Source of the DNA: Anaeromicropila herbilytica
GTDB taxonomy: Bacteria > Bacillota > Clostridia > Lachnospirales > Lachnospiraceae
NCBI RefSeq assembly: GCF_016591975.1
Contig: NZ_AP024169.1
Coordinates: 2,085,001 to 2,149,000 of the forward strand
Reading direction: 5' to 3'
Length of the DNA: 64,000 nucleotides
Position 1 is the stretch's first letter. Each line of letters starts with the position of its first letter. Made by a program: the position numbers and the translations under genes. The notes under the pieces are model-generated. The model was not told the origin of the DNA and did no database searches. It worked only from the letters and a program-made list of their open reading frames with translations. Positions 1 through 11,600 of the stretch are shown here, piece after piece.

Positions 1-2172
<2,172 letters not shown>

Positions 2173-2306
2173 AAACATAGTGTAATTTAATTGCTTATTA
2201 TGTATAGGTCATAGAGATAATTTGGATGATAATATTTTAGTGTGTAGTTTTGAAAGTATATACGTATTCTTTTAACTATTAACTTATATTTATAGAGTGA
2301 TTATGT

Positions 2307-2331
2307 ACTCATATAAATATGAGTTTTTTTT
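2307..2331 (+). terminator. Rho-independent terminator of the rRNA operon
   Basis: ACTCATAT, a 2-nt AA turn, then ATATGAGT, followed by eight T residues. It lies 135 bp after the 23S 3' end. Between the two there is no 5S rRNA and no tRNA, so the operon seems to end with 23S. Confidence 0.75.
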
Positions 2332-2568
2332 ATATAATTTTATAAATATGTGATTTTATAGAATATGAATTTTAACGAATTAAATTAATTTCTATTATTT
2401 GGTAATGTGTTGGTAAGAGTGTCAACAGTATATCTCAAAATGAACTCAGAAATAAGGCTTTTATATTCATATCTATGCTATAAATTAACAAATTAATATG
2501 AGTACATTATAAAGATACTAATACAGAACAAAATAAGATAGGAAATGACATTATTTTTGTATTAAAGT

Positions 2569-2597
2569 TTGTAATTTTGTTATTGATATATTATAAT
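2569..2597 (+). promoter_or_regulatory. Candidate sigma-A promoter of cheV
   Basis: TTGTAA at 2569-2574 and TATAAT at 2592-2597 with a 17-bp spacer, about 85 bp before the cheV start. The rest of the AT-rich gap 2332-2681 shows nothing else convincing. Confidence 0.45.
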
Positions 2598-2681
2598 AAA
2601 AATATAATTTTAAATTAATTCGTTTTATTGTTATACAATTCATAGAGAGTATATTATTAGTAATTAATAGGAGGCAATGAT

Positions 2682-3590
2682 ATGGAAACGGGAATATTAT
2701 TAGAAAGTGGTACAAATGAGTTAGAAATATTAGAATTTAAAGTTGGAAATAATTATTATGGGATTAATGTTGCAAAAGTAAAAGAAATTTTACCTTATAC
2801 AAAACCTACACCAATACCAAATTCACATGAGTGTATTGAAGGTATTTTTATGCCAAGAGATTTAATCATATCTGTAATTGATTTAGCAAAAAATTTGAGG
2901 TTATCAAACTCAGATAATCTTAATTCAGATATGTATATCGTAACTAATTTTAATAAAATCCATACAGCATTTCATGTACATAGTGTTGTTGGAATTCATA
3001 GGGTTTCTTGGGCTGATATTATTACACCAGATGATACCATAAGTTCCGCAGGTAGTGGTGTAGCTACTGGTATTATTAAATTAGAAGATCGACTAATTAT
3101 AATTCTAGATTTTGAAAAAATAGTTTCTGAAATTAGTCCTGAAACAGGATTAAAAGTTTCAGATATTGATAAACTAGGGGCAAGAACAAGAAATAATATT
3201 CCAATTCTAATAGCAGAAGATTCTCCGTTATTAAGTAAACTAATTACAGAGTGTTTGGTAAAGGCTGGATATACTAATGTCACTGTTAAACAAAATGGAC
3301 AAGAAGCCTGGGATACGATTAAAGAATATCATAAAAAGGGTAGTCTTGAGGGTGAAATTGAGCTTGTAATAACCGACATAGAGATGCCTCAGATGGATGG
3401 CCACAGACTTACTAAATTGATAAAAGATGAACCTGATTTAAGACATATCCCTGTTGTTATATTCTCTTCACTTGTTAATGATGAAATGAAGAGAAAAGGT
3501 GAATTATTAGGAGCAGATGCTCAACTATCTAAACCAGAAATTGGACAGTTAGTTCGTGCAGTAGATGAATTAGTTAAATTATCGAATTAA
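2682..3590 (+). CDS. cheV: Chemotaxis coupling protein CheV (CheW domain plus response-regulator receiver)
   Basis: A 302-residue cytoplasmic protein. Residues about 10-155 form a CheW-type coupling domain that links CheA to chemoreceptors. Residues about 173-298 form a receiver domain with the acidic pair E179/D180, phospho-acceptor D232 in VITDIEMPQMDG, S262 and K284 in the usual positions, so it should be phosphorylatable by CheA. Length is normal for CheV. The start has AGGAGG at 2669-2674, 7 nt before ATG. No other chemotaxis gene is nearby, so it is probably a single-gene unit working with a chemotaxis cluster elsewhere. Confidence 0.95.
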   Translation: METGILLESGTNELEILEFKVGNNYYGINVAKVKEILPYTKPTPIPNSHECIEGIFMPRDLIISVIDLAKNLRLSNSDNLNSDMYIVTNFNKIHTAFHVHSVVGIHRVSWADIITPDDTISSAGSGVATGIIKLEDRLIIILDFEKIVSEISPETGLKVSDIDKLGARTRNNIPILIAEDSPLLSKLITECLVKAGYTNVTVKQNGQEAWDTIKEYHKKGSLEGEIELVITDIEMPQMDGHRLTKLIKDEPDLRHIPVVIFSSLVNDEMKRKGELLGADAQLSKPEIGQLVRAVDELVKLSN

Positions 3591-3671
3591 TCAACTGTAT
3601 GTTTATTTATTAAGAGTACGGTAGTAACTCTAAGTAAGAAGAATTAAACTTATTGAATAATAGAGGTAATA

Positions 3672-4517
3672 ATGAACGATATAAATGAAAATGTAATAAA
3701 AGCTATTCATGATGCTGAGTATGTATTAATTGGTTGCGGTACAGAATTATCAATTGACAGTCAATTAGAAAAGGATGATTTTGCAAAAGAGATCCTAAGA
3801 CCATTAAATAAGTATGGTATTTATACTTTAGATCAATTTGATGAGTATATTAAAAATAAGGAAGTTAAGAATTGGTTAGAAACGATATTAACGAAATACT
3901 TTCATAATCGTTATTCTGATGTAAAAGTATATGACAAATTGTATGAATTGCTAAATGGTAAAGAGTATTTTATTATTACAACCAATGTAGATAATTTAAT
4001 ATTTAAGTCTAAGCTCGACTCAAATAAAATCGTTGCACCGTGTGGCAATGATACATTATTACAATGTGAAAATGCATGTACCCATGATTTATGGGATGGA
4101 TTATCTTACATTAATAGTGTCATTGAGGAACTAGATAATATTAATTTATTAATCAAAGAAGGAAATTGGAGTAAAATTGAAGAATTTTATCCAAAGTGTA
4201 AGACATGTAATGGTAAAGCTGTTTTTAATGTGAAAAAAGAAACAGAGACTTATATTGAAGAAGGATACCTAAGCCAATGGAATGTATATCTTAATTGGTT
4301 AATGAGAACATTGAACCGAAACATACTTATGCTTGAATTAGGTGAAAACTTTGACAACCCAACTGTAATAAGATGGGCATTTGAAAAGAATACCTTCATT
4401 AATAATAAAGCTAAATTAATACGAATTAACAAAACGTTTTCGCAATTAACAGAAGAAATTAAAAGTAAATCTATGTCAATTCCTATGAATGCATCAGATT
4501 TTTTAAAACAATTATAA
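3672..4517 (+). CDS. Sirtuin-like (SIR2 superfamily) NAD-binding protein with altered active site
   Basis: A 281-residue protein with the SIR2 layout: a nucleotide-binding start YVLIGCGTELS (about 17-27, for GAGxS), TTNVDNLI (103-110, for TQNID), a zinc site C132/C136/C176/C179, and LELGENFDNPTVIRW plus LIRINKT near the C-terminus. The position that normally carries the catalytic His-Gly reads C124-G125 (APCGN). Canonical deacetylases need that His, so activity may differ (ADP-ribosyl transfer or a binding role) or be lost. The spacing between zinc cysteine pairs (C136 to C176) is longer than usual. It starts at ATG with only a weak purine-rich site (AGAGGTAATA). Family assignment is firm; reaction and substrate are unknown. 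Confidence 0.8.
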   Translation: MNDINENVIKAIHDAEYVLIGCGTELSIDSQLEKDDFAKEILRPLNKYGIYTLDQFDEYIKNKEVKNWLETILTKYFHNRYSDVKVYDKLYELLNGKEYFIITTNVDNLIFKSKLDSNKIVAPCGNDTLLQCENACTHDLWDGLSYINSVIEELDNINLLIKEGNWSKIEEFYPKCKTCNGKAVFNVKKETETYIEEGYLSQWNVYLNWLMRTLNRNILMLELGENFDNPTVIRWAFEKNTFINNKAKLIRINKTFSQLTEEIKSKSMSIPMNASDFLKQL

Positions 4518-4609
4518 GAATGGATTTTTAATAATTGTAAATTAGAGGTATATATAGATAAATGTAAAGGTTAAAATTATAGTGTTTGTGAGAAGAGGAT
4601 TGTAAATAT

Positions 4610-6277
4610 ATGAATAGGGCAAATGATAAGGAAAGTTTAGATGAATTTAATATATTAGATGATTTAAATGAATTTGATAGTTATGACCTAGTTGATGATA
4701 CTGATGACTTAATGGAGTTAATTAATAATCATAATAGTGATTATAATAATAAGCAAGATGAAACAGAAGAAACTAGTAATAGTGAAGAGGATGTTCTTAA
4801 GTCTCTTGATTTTTTATTAGATGAAGCGAATAATACGTCTATAGGTAGTATGAATAAAGAAAACTCAGATAATTTAATAGTTAATGATTCAGCAGAATCT
4901 GTGACTGATAGTAAATCTGATATTCAAACAGGAAGTAATCAGATGACCGATACTGATGATGACGAGTTATTTAGCATGTTAGATAAAATGTTACAAGAAG
5001 AAGAAACTGATGAGAAAATTGATGATTCGGAGAACTTTTTCGATTTTATGGATGATGACATTTTAAATGATACAGCTACTTCAAGTTCAGAAAGCAATGC
5101 TAGGGATGAAGTAGCTAGTAGTATTGAGGAAGATTCGAATAATAGTGAAGATATTTTTTCAATTGATGATTTAATGTTTGATGAAGAAGAAACAATTAAA
5201 GATACTCAGGAAGAAAATCAGGTATCAAATGTAATATCAAGTAATAGAAAAAATGATGAAGCATTAGACCAAGCTCCAAATGATATTTCCAATATATTTT
5301 CTGATGTCTTATCAGCAGTTTCAAGCCTAGAAGATTCTGTCGATGATGAAGATGATTTATCACATCTAATTCCTGACATCGATGAAGTTAAAAAACAAAA
5401 AAAGAAGCAAATATTAAATGAAACACAGGACACTCCTTCAACTAATAAGAAAAAAGGGTTGTTTTCTAAAGTATTTGATAATATTAAGGATGAAACAGAA
5501 GAAGAATATATAAATAGGGTAAAAACTGAAAAAGAAGAGGCAGATAAGAAAGCAAAAGAAAAAGAAGAGAAAGCTATAGAATTAAAAGAAGCAAAAAAGA
5601 TAAAAGATGCTGAGAAAAAGGAAGAAGCTAAGAAGAAAAAGGCAGAAAAAGCCTCAGCTGCAAAAGAAGCAAAGGCTAGAAAAGCAAAAGAAAAGGCGGA
5701 TAAGAGAGCAAAAGCAGAGGAAGAAGCATTATATGAATATCAAGGTAAGATTAATAAAGTGGGAGCCTCAATTGTTGCAGTATTTTTCGTTGTTCTAGCT
5801 GTTGTAGTAATAGTGGGAACAAATATTTTCTCTTATAAAATAAATATCTCATACGCAAATCATTATTATGAAAGACAAAAATTTGATCAAGCATACAATG
5901 AATTAACAGGTATTAAGTTAACAGATAAAGACAAGCAGTTGTACAAGAAAGTACAAACAATCATGTATGTGAACAAAGAATTAAATTCATACAATAGCTA
6001 TTATGATATGAAGAAATATCCAGAAGCATTAGATTCTTTATTAAAAGGCTTGGTGAAATATGATAAATATCAATCAAGAGCGAAAGAATTAGGTGTCAGC
6101 AAGGATTTAGATACTATTAAGACACAACTTGTAAAAGAGTTAAGTAAGGAATTTCGACTTTCCGAAAGTGATGCTTCTAGTTTAAATAAAATTAAAGATG
6201 AAGAGGTATATGGTCAAAAGGTATATGATATTGCGTCTTCAATAAAATCGGATAAAAAAGTATCATTGAATAAATAA
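4610..6277 (+). CDS. Acidic, single-pass membrane protein with Lys/Glu coiled coil (unknown function)
   Basis: I do not recognise this 555-residue protein. Residues 1-270 are extremely acidic and rich in Asp, Asn, Ser and Glu, likely disordered. Residues about 290-375 are a highly charged Lys/Glu/Ala coiled coil. One hydrophobic segment lies at about 385-410 (ASIVAVFFVVLAVVVIVGT). The C-terminal 140 residues (YYERQKFDQAYNELTG..., ...YPEALDSLLKGL) look like short tetratricopeptide-type helical pairs. With the Lys-rich stretch before the membrane span, the acidic half should be cytoplasmic and the helical tail outside. It lies directly before hisH, 64 bp from the chosen hisH start, but has no obvious link to histidine synthesis. 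Confidence 0.8.
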   Translation: MNRANDKESLDEFNILDDLNEFDSYDLVDDTDDLMELINNHNSDYNNKQDETEETSNSEEDVLKSLDFLLDEANNTSIGSMNKENSDNLIVNDSAESVTDSKSDIQTGSNQMTDTDDDELFSMLDKMLQEEETDEKIDDSENFFDFMDDDILNDTATSSSESNARDEVASSIEEDSNNSEDIFSIDDLMFDEEETIKDTQEENQVSNVISSNRKNDEALDQAPNDISNIFSDVLSAVSSLEDSVDDEDDLSHLIPDIDEVKKQKKKQILNETQDTPSTNKKKGLFSKVFDNIKDETEEEYINRVKTEKEEADKKAKEKEEKAIELKEAKKIKDAEKKEEAKKKKAEKASAAKEAKARKAKEKADKRAKAEEEALYEYQGKINKVGASIVAVFFVVLAVVVIVGTNIFSYKINISYANHYYERQKFDQAYNELTGIKLTDKDKQLYKKVQTIMYVNKELNSYNSYYDMKKYPEALDSLLKGLVKYDKYQSRAKELGVSKDLDTIKTQLVKELSKEFRLSESDASSLNKIKDEEVYGQKVYDIASSIKSDKKVSLNK

Positions 6278-6341
6278 TAGAATGCAAATATCCTGTCATT
6301 CTATTACCATGAAAAACAGTAAAAAGGATGGATGTGTAGAA

Positions 6342-6962
6342 ATGATAGCGATAATTGATTATGATGCAGGAAATTTGAAAAGTGTTTTAAAGGCGTTAGA
6401 ATATCTTTCTCAGGATGCTATGATAACTCGTAATAAAGATGAGATATTAAAAGCGGATAAAGTCATTCTACCTGGAGTTGGCTCTTTTGGAGAAGCTATG
6501 GAAAAACTCCATAAGTATCAATTAGTTGATGTAATTAAGGAGGTAGTTTCTAATAAAACACCTTTGTTAGGAATCTGTTTGGGATTACAACTTTTATTTG
6601 AACGAAGTGATGAATCAAAAGGAGTTAATGGATTAGGAGTTCTAGAAGGAGAAATTTTAAGAATCCCTAACAAAGAAGGTATTAAAATACCTCATATGGG
6701 ATGGAATTCGCTAGATATTAATCCTGAAAGCAAACTATATAGGGGCATAGAAAATAATTCATATGTGTATTTTGTGCATTCATATTATTTAAAGGCTAAG
6801 AATGAGCAGGAGGTCGTTGCAACAACGGATTATAGTACGCTTATTCATGCTTCAGTAGAAAAAGATAATATTTTTGCATGTCAATTTCATCCAGAAAAAA
6901 GTGGAGATGTTGGATTAAAAATATTAGAGAACTTTGCAAATCTTAAGAAGGAGGAATTATAA
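6342..6962 (+). CDS. hisH: Imidazole glycerol phosphate synthase, glutaminase subunit HisH
   Basis: Class I glutamine amidotransferase that supplies ammonia to HisF, fifth step of histidine synthesis. It has the start MIAIIDYDAGNLKSV, oxyanion segment PGVGSFG, nucleophile C79 in GICLGLQLLFE, and H183/E185 in FHPEKSG. The ATG at 6342 is chosen because family proteins begin there; the frame runs open upstream to 6282 but those 20 residues do not look like HisH. Only a loose AAGGATGG site precedes it. It is 2 bp upstream of hisF and co-transcribed with it. Confidence 0.95.
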   Translation: MIAIIDYDAGNLKSVLKALEYLSQDAMITRNKDEILKADKVILPGVGSFGEAMEKLHKYQLVDVIKEVVSNKTPLLGICLGLQLLFERSDESKGVNGLGVLEGEILRIPNKEGIKIPHMGWNSLDINPESKLYRGIENNSYVYFVHSYYLKAKNEQEVVATTDYSTLIHASVEKDNIFACQFHPEKSGDVGLKILENFANLKKEEL

Positions 6963-6964
6963 AT

Positions 6965-7726
6965 ATGTTTACAAAGAGAATAATCCCTTGCTTAGATGTT
7001 CATTCTGGCAGAGTTGTAAAAGGTATTAACTTTGTCAACTTAAGAGATGCTGGTGATCCTGTAGAAGTAGGAAAGGCATATGATAAGGCTGGTGCGGATG
7101 AACTTGTTTTTTTAGATATTACTGCTTCTTCAGATGCTAGAACGATTAAACTTGATATGGTTCGAAGAGTAGCGGAGACTGTATTTATACCATTTACCGT
7201 AGGTGGAGGTATTCGAACAGTAGAGGACTTTAAGTTAATATTAAGAGAAGGTGCAGACAAAGTAGCAGTAAATACTGCAGCCATAATGAATCCACATTTA
7301 ATTAGTCAGGCTGCAGATAAGTTTGGTAGTCAATGTGTTGTTGTTGCAATCGATGCAAAAAGAAGAGAAGATGGTACTGGTTGGAACATATACAAAAATG
7401 GTGGAAGAGTAGATATGGGAATTGATGCACTTGAGTGGGCAATTAAGGCCACTGAGCTTGGTGCAGGCGAGATTTTATTAACTAGTATGGACTGTGACGG
7501 AACAAAAGATGGATATGATCTCGAGTTAACTAAAACTATTTCTGAAAATGTATCTGTTCCTGTAATAGCTTCTGGTGGCGCTGGTACCAAAGAACATTTC
7601 TATGAGGCCTTAACGGATGGTAAAGCAGATGCAGTCTTAGCGGCTTCTTTATTCCATTATAAAGAACTTGAGATTTCGGATTTAAAAGACTACTTAAGTA
7701 AAAAAGGAATTAGCGTTAGATTATAA
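6965..7726 (+). CDS. hisF: Imidazole glycerol phosphate synthase, cyclase subunit HisF
   Basis: A 253-residue (beta/alpha)8 barrel that turns PRFAR and ammonia into imidazole glycerol phosphate and AICAR. The two general acid/base residues D11 (RIIPCLDVHSGRVVKG) and D130 (VVVAIDAKRR) are present, as are the phosphate-binding GGGIRT and SGGAG segments. AGGAGG sits just before the ATG, and HisH ends 2 bp upstream, fitting the 1:1 complex. The other histidine genes are not adjacent, so the pathway is dispersed in this genome. Confidence 0.97.
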   Translation: MFTKRIIPCLDVHSGRVVKGINFVNLRDAGDPVEVGKAYDKAGADELVFLDITASSDARTIKLDMVRRVAETVFIPFTVGGGIRTVEDFKLILREGADKVAVNTAAIMNPHLISQAADKFGSQCVVVAIDAKRREDGTGWNIYKNGGRVDMGIDALEWAIKATELGAGEILLTSMDCDGTKDGYDLELTKTISENVSVPVIASGGAGTKEHFYEALTDGKADAVLAASLFHYKELEISDLKDYLSKKGISVRL

Positions 7727-7734
7727 TTTGATAT

Positions 7735-7779
7735 TGAGAATAGAAGTTTGCTAAATAACAAACTTTCTATTCTCATTTT
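7735..7779 (+). terminator. Terminator of the hisH-hisF unit
   Basis: TGAGAATAGAAGTTTG pairs with CAAACTTTCTATTCTCA across an 8-nt loop (one bulge), followed by TTTTC. It separates hisF from ung. Confidence 0.8.
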
Positions 7780-7812
7780 CATTAGATTAATACATAGAGA
7801 GGATGAAGCTAC

Positions 7813-8487
7813 ATGAGCGAGATTAAGAATGATTGGTTACAAGTAATTCATCAAGAATTTCATAAAGAATATTACAAAGATTTATATAAATTTATAAAAA
7901 GTGAATATAGTAGATATGTTATATATCCGAATTCAGAAGATATATTTAATGCTTTTCACTTTACTGAATTCTCTAAAGTTAAGGTTGTGATATTAGGGCA
8001 GGACCCATATCATAACGAAGGACAGGCTCATGGGTTATGTTTTTCAGTAAAGCCTGATGTTGATATACCACCTTCTCTTGTTAATATCTATAAGGAATTA
8101 CAGGATGATATAGGGTGTGCTATACCGAATCATGGATATCTTACAAAATGGGCTGAACAAGGTGTATTATTATTAAATACGGTTCTCACTGTACGAGCAC
8201 ATCAGCCTAATTCTCATCAAGGGAAAGGGTGGGAATATTTTACGGATGCAGTCATTCATGCATTGAATAGTGCTGATCGTCCAATTGTTTTTATTCTATG
8301 GGGAAGACCAGCACAAATGAAAAAGTCTATGCTAAATAATAATAAACACTTAATATTAGAAGCTCCACATCCAAGTCCACTGTCTGCATATCGTGGTTTT
8401 TTTGGAAGTAAACCTTTTAGTAAAACAAATGAATATCTAATAAAAAATGGAATAGAGCCAATAGATTGGCAAATAAAAAATAGGTAA
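7813..8487 (+). CDS. ung: Uracil-DNA glycosylase (family 1)
   Basis: Removes uracil from DNA at the start of base-excision repair. The 224-residue protein has the water-activating motif GQDPYH with D64, the uracil-binding LLLNTVLTV segment, the PPSL loop, and the minor-groove HPSPLSAYRG motif with H186, matching D64 and H187 of the E. coli enzyme. Length is normal. GAGAGGATGAAGC precedes the ATG. Its stop codon lies inside the terminator hairpin that follows. Confidence 0.97.
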   Translation: MSEIKNDWLQVIHQEFHKEYYKDLYKFIKSEYSRYVIYPNSEDIFNAFHFTEFSKVKVVILGQDPYHNEGQAHGLCFSVKPDVDIPPSLVNIYKELQDDIGCAIPNHGYLTKWAEQGVLLLNTVLTVRAHQPNSHQGKGWEYFTDAVIHALNSADRPIVFILWGRPAQMKKSMLNNNKHLILEAPHPSPLSAYRGFFGSKPFSKTNEYLIKNGIEPIDWQIKNR

Positions 8488-8506
8488 CTATAAGTTACCT
8501 ATTTTT
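8476..8506. terminator. Bidirectional terminator overlapping the ung stop codon
   Basis: AAAAATAGGTAACT, loop ATA, AGTTACCTATTTTT: a 14-bp perfect stem with A tract on one side and T tract on the other. It can end ung and also the convergent minus-strand transcript of the activase gene. The ung stop is in the left arm. Confidence 0.85.
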
Positions 8507-8610
8507 ATTTGATTTTAATCTAGAATAGCTAAGTTTGTAAACTACATTTTATAATAATCTTTTTTTACTATGTCCTATTGCGATAAATATACAATTATAT
8601 AACTACTTCA

Positions 8611-11600
8611 TTACATATTATCATATGCAGTTGAAAGCATTAGTTTTATACGGTTAATTTGATTTACTTCACTTGCTCCAGGATCATAGTCTATTGCAAC
8701 TATATTGGAATCTGGGAATTTGGATCTTAGTTCTTTAATAACACCTTTTCCTACTACATGATTAGGAAGGCATCCAAAAGGTTGAGTACATACAATATTT
8801 TTGGCGTTAGAATGGATAAGCTCAATCATTTCACCAGTTAGAAACCATCCTTCACCAGTTTGGTTACCTATTGATACAAAAGGTTCAGCATAATGAGCTA
8901 ATTTTTCAATTGCAACAGGTGGATCAAAATGAATACTCTTTTGGAATGCTTTAATTGCTTCTTTTCTATATAATTCCATTAACCATATCGACATATTGCT
9001 AATTCTAGCAGTCTTCTTGGATTTACCTAAATATTGTGATTTGAAATTGCTGTTATATCCACTATACATAAAGAAATCTAGTAAATCTGGAACAACTGCC
9101 TCAGCTCCTTCTTCTTCTAATAAATCTACTAAATGGTTATTTGCAGTTGGAAGGAATTTAACTAAAATTTCACCTACAATTCCAACACGTGGTTTCTTTA
9201 TATCTTTAATTGGTAAATTATCAAAGTCTGAAATAATATTTCTAACATTACGACGGAATTCACTAAGTTTGCCATTACCTACTGATTTGATACAACGTTC
9301 TCTCCAAGTTTCATATAGTTTATTAGCAGAACCTTTTTCTACTTCATATGGTCTCATACGATATAGAACCCTCATAAAGATATCACCATATACTAATGCT
9401 TGCATTGCTTTATTAAGCATTGGTAGTGTTATTTTCATACCAGGATTTTTTTCAAGGCCTTGTGCACTAAGAGAGATTACTGGAATATGGCTCATACCAG
9501 CCTTTTCTAATGCTCTACGGATAAAACCAATATAGTTGGTTGCACGACAACCACCACCTGTTTGAGAAATAATTACAGCTACTTTATTAAGATCATATTC
9601 GCCTGATAGTAGTGCATCCATAATTTGTCCTACAACAATAAGTGAAGGGTAGCAAGCATCATTATTCACATACTTTAGACCTACGTCAACGGCGGTCTTA
9701 TTGCTGTTTGACAATACCTTTAAATTATAACCAGAAGATCTCAAAGCGGATTCAACCAAATCAAAATGAATAGGTGACATTAGCGGACATAGTATCGTAT
9801 AGTTCTTTTTCATTTCTTCTGTAAATATTACTCTATGATGTGCAGAAGAAGCCTTTGCTGCGATAATGTGCTTATGTTCACGGTCCTTAATTGAAGATAA
9901 TAAGGAACGAATACGAATTCTAGCAGCACCGAGATTATTTACTTCATCAATTTTTAATACTGTATATATCTTACCTGCTTTAGTAAGTATGTCGCTAACT
10001 TGATCTGTGGTAACTGCATCTAATCCACATCCAAAAGAATTAAGTTGGATTAGCTCAAGATTAGGCGCATTTTTGACATAAGTGGCAGCAGCATAAAGTC
10101 TTGAGTGGTACATCCATTGGTCCATTACAATTAAAGGACGTTCTACTTCAGCAAGGTGTGATATGCTATCTTCTGTTAACACAGCAACACCATAGGAGTT
10201 AATAAGTTCAGGAATACCATGATTAATCTCAGGGTCAGTATGGTAAGGTCGTCCAGCTAATACAATACCTTTTCTACCTGTTTCTTCAAGATATTTAAGA
10301 GTTTCTTCACCTTTATTCATTACATCTAATCTTACTTGTTCAAGCTCTTTCCAAGCAGAATGTGCAGCTTTTTTAACTTCTTCTTTTGGTATATTGTGAT
10401 TGCATTCTTCTTTGAAGATTTCAATTAATCTGTTCGTAATAATATCTTCACTCTCAAAAGATAAGAAAGGATTTTGGTAATTAATATTTAGAGTCTTTAA
10501 TTCTTCAACATTATTTTTTATATTTTCTCCATAGGATGTTACAATAGGGCAGTTGTAGTGATTATTCGCACCCTTAATTTCCATTCGTTCATATGGAACA
10601 CAAGGATAGAAGATATAATCAATATTTTGTTTAATTAACCACATTACATGTCCATGAGCCAATTTAGCTGGATAACATTCCGATTCACTTGGAATGGATT
10701 CAATTCCTAACTCATATATCTTTCTTGTTGATTCAGGAGATAGGATTACTCTAAATCCTAGTTCAGTAAAGAAAGTGTACCAGAAAGGATAATTTTCATA
10801 TTGATTCAGTACTCTAGGAATACCAACCACGCCACGATATGCTTTTACCTCATCTAATGGTTGATAACTAAATAGTCTTTGGTTCTTATATTCAAATAGA
10901 TTTGGAATATTGTCTTTATTTTTGACTTTGCCAATCCCTCGTTCACAACGATTACCAGAGATAAATTGTCTACCACCAGTGAAACGATTGATTGTCAGAT
11001 TACAATTATTTGTACAGCCCTTACATCTTGCCATTGAAGTACTAAATTCTAATGCGTTAATTTTGTCAATAGTAAGCATTGTTGTTTTTTCTTCATCTTG
11101 TTGATAATGTTCTCTTGCAATTAATGCAGCACCAAAGGCTCCCATAATACCTGCAATATCAGGACGGATAGCATCACATGATGAGATTTTTTCAAAACTT
11201 CTAAGAACAGCATCATTATAGAAAGTACCGCCTTGAACGACAATTTTATCACCTAAGTCTTTCGGATCAGTTATCTTAATTACCTTAAGTAGGGCATTCT
11301 TAATAACGGAATATGCTAGTCCTGCAGAAATATCATCTACGGTTGCACCTTCCTTTTGTGCTTGTTTTACATTAGAATTCATGAACACGGTACATCTTGA
11401 ACCAAGATTAATAGGATTTTTTGCAAATAATGCTACTTTAGCAAAATCTTTCACCTCATAATTAAGTGATTTGGCAAAAGTTTCTATGAAAGAACCGCAT
11501 CCAGCGGAACAAGCTTCGTTTAGCTGTACACTATCCACTGTACCATTTTTAATTTTGATACATTTCATGTCTTGCCCACCAATATCTAGAATGCAATCGA

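Noticed and set aside
6282..6341. N-terminal extension of hisH
   Set aside because: The 20 extra residues are unlike the family; MIAIIDYDAGN is the normal start.
8996..9535. 179-codon plus-strand frame
   Set aside because: Antisense shadow of the activase gene; no ribosome-binding site or domain.
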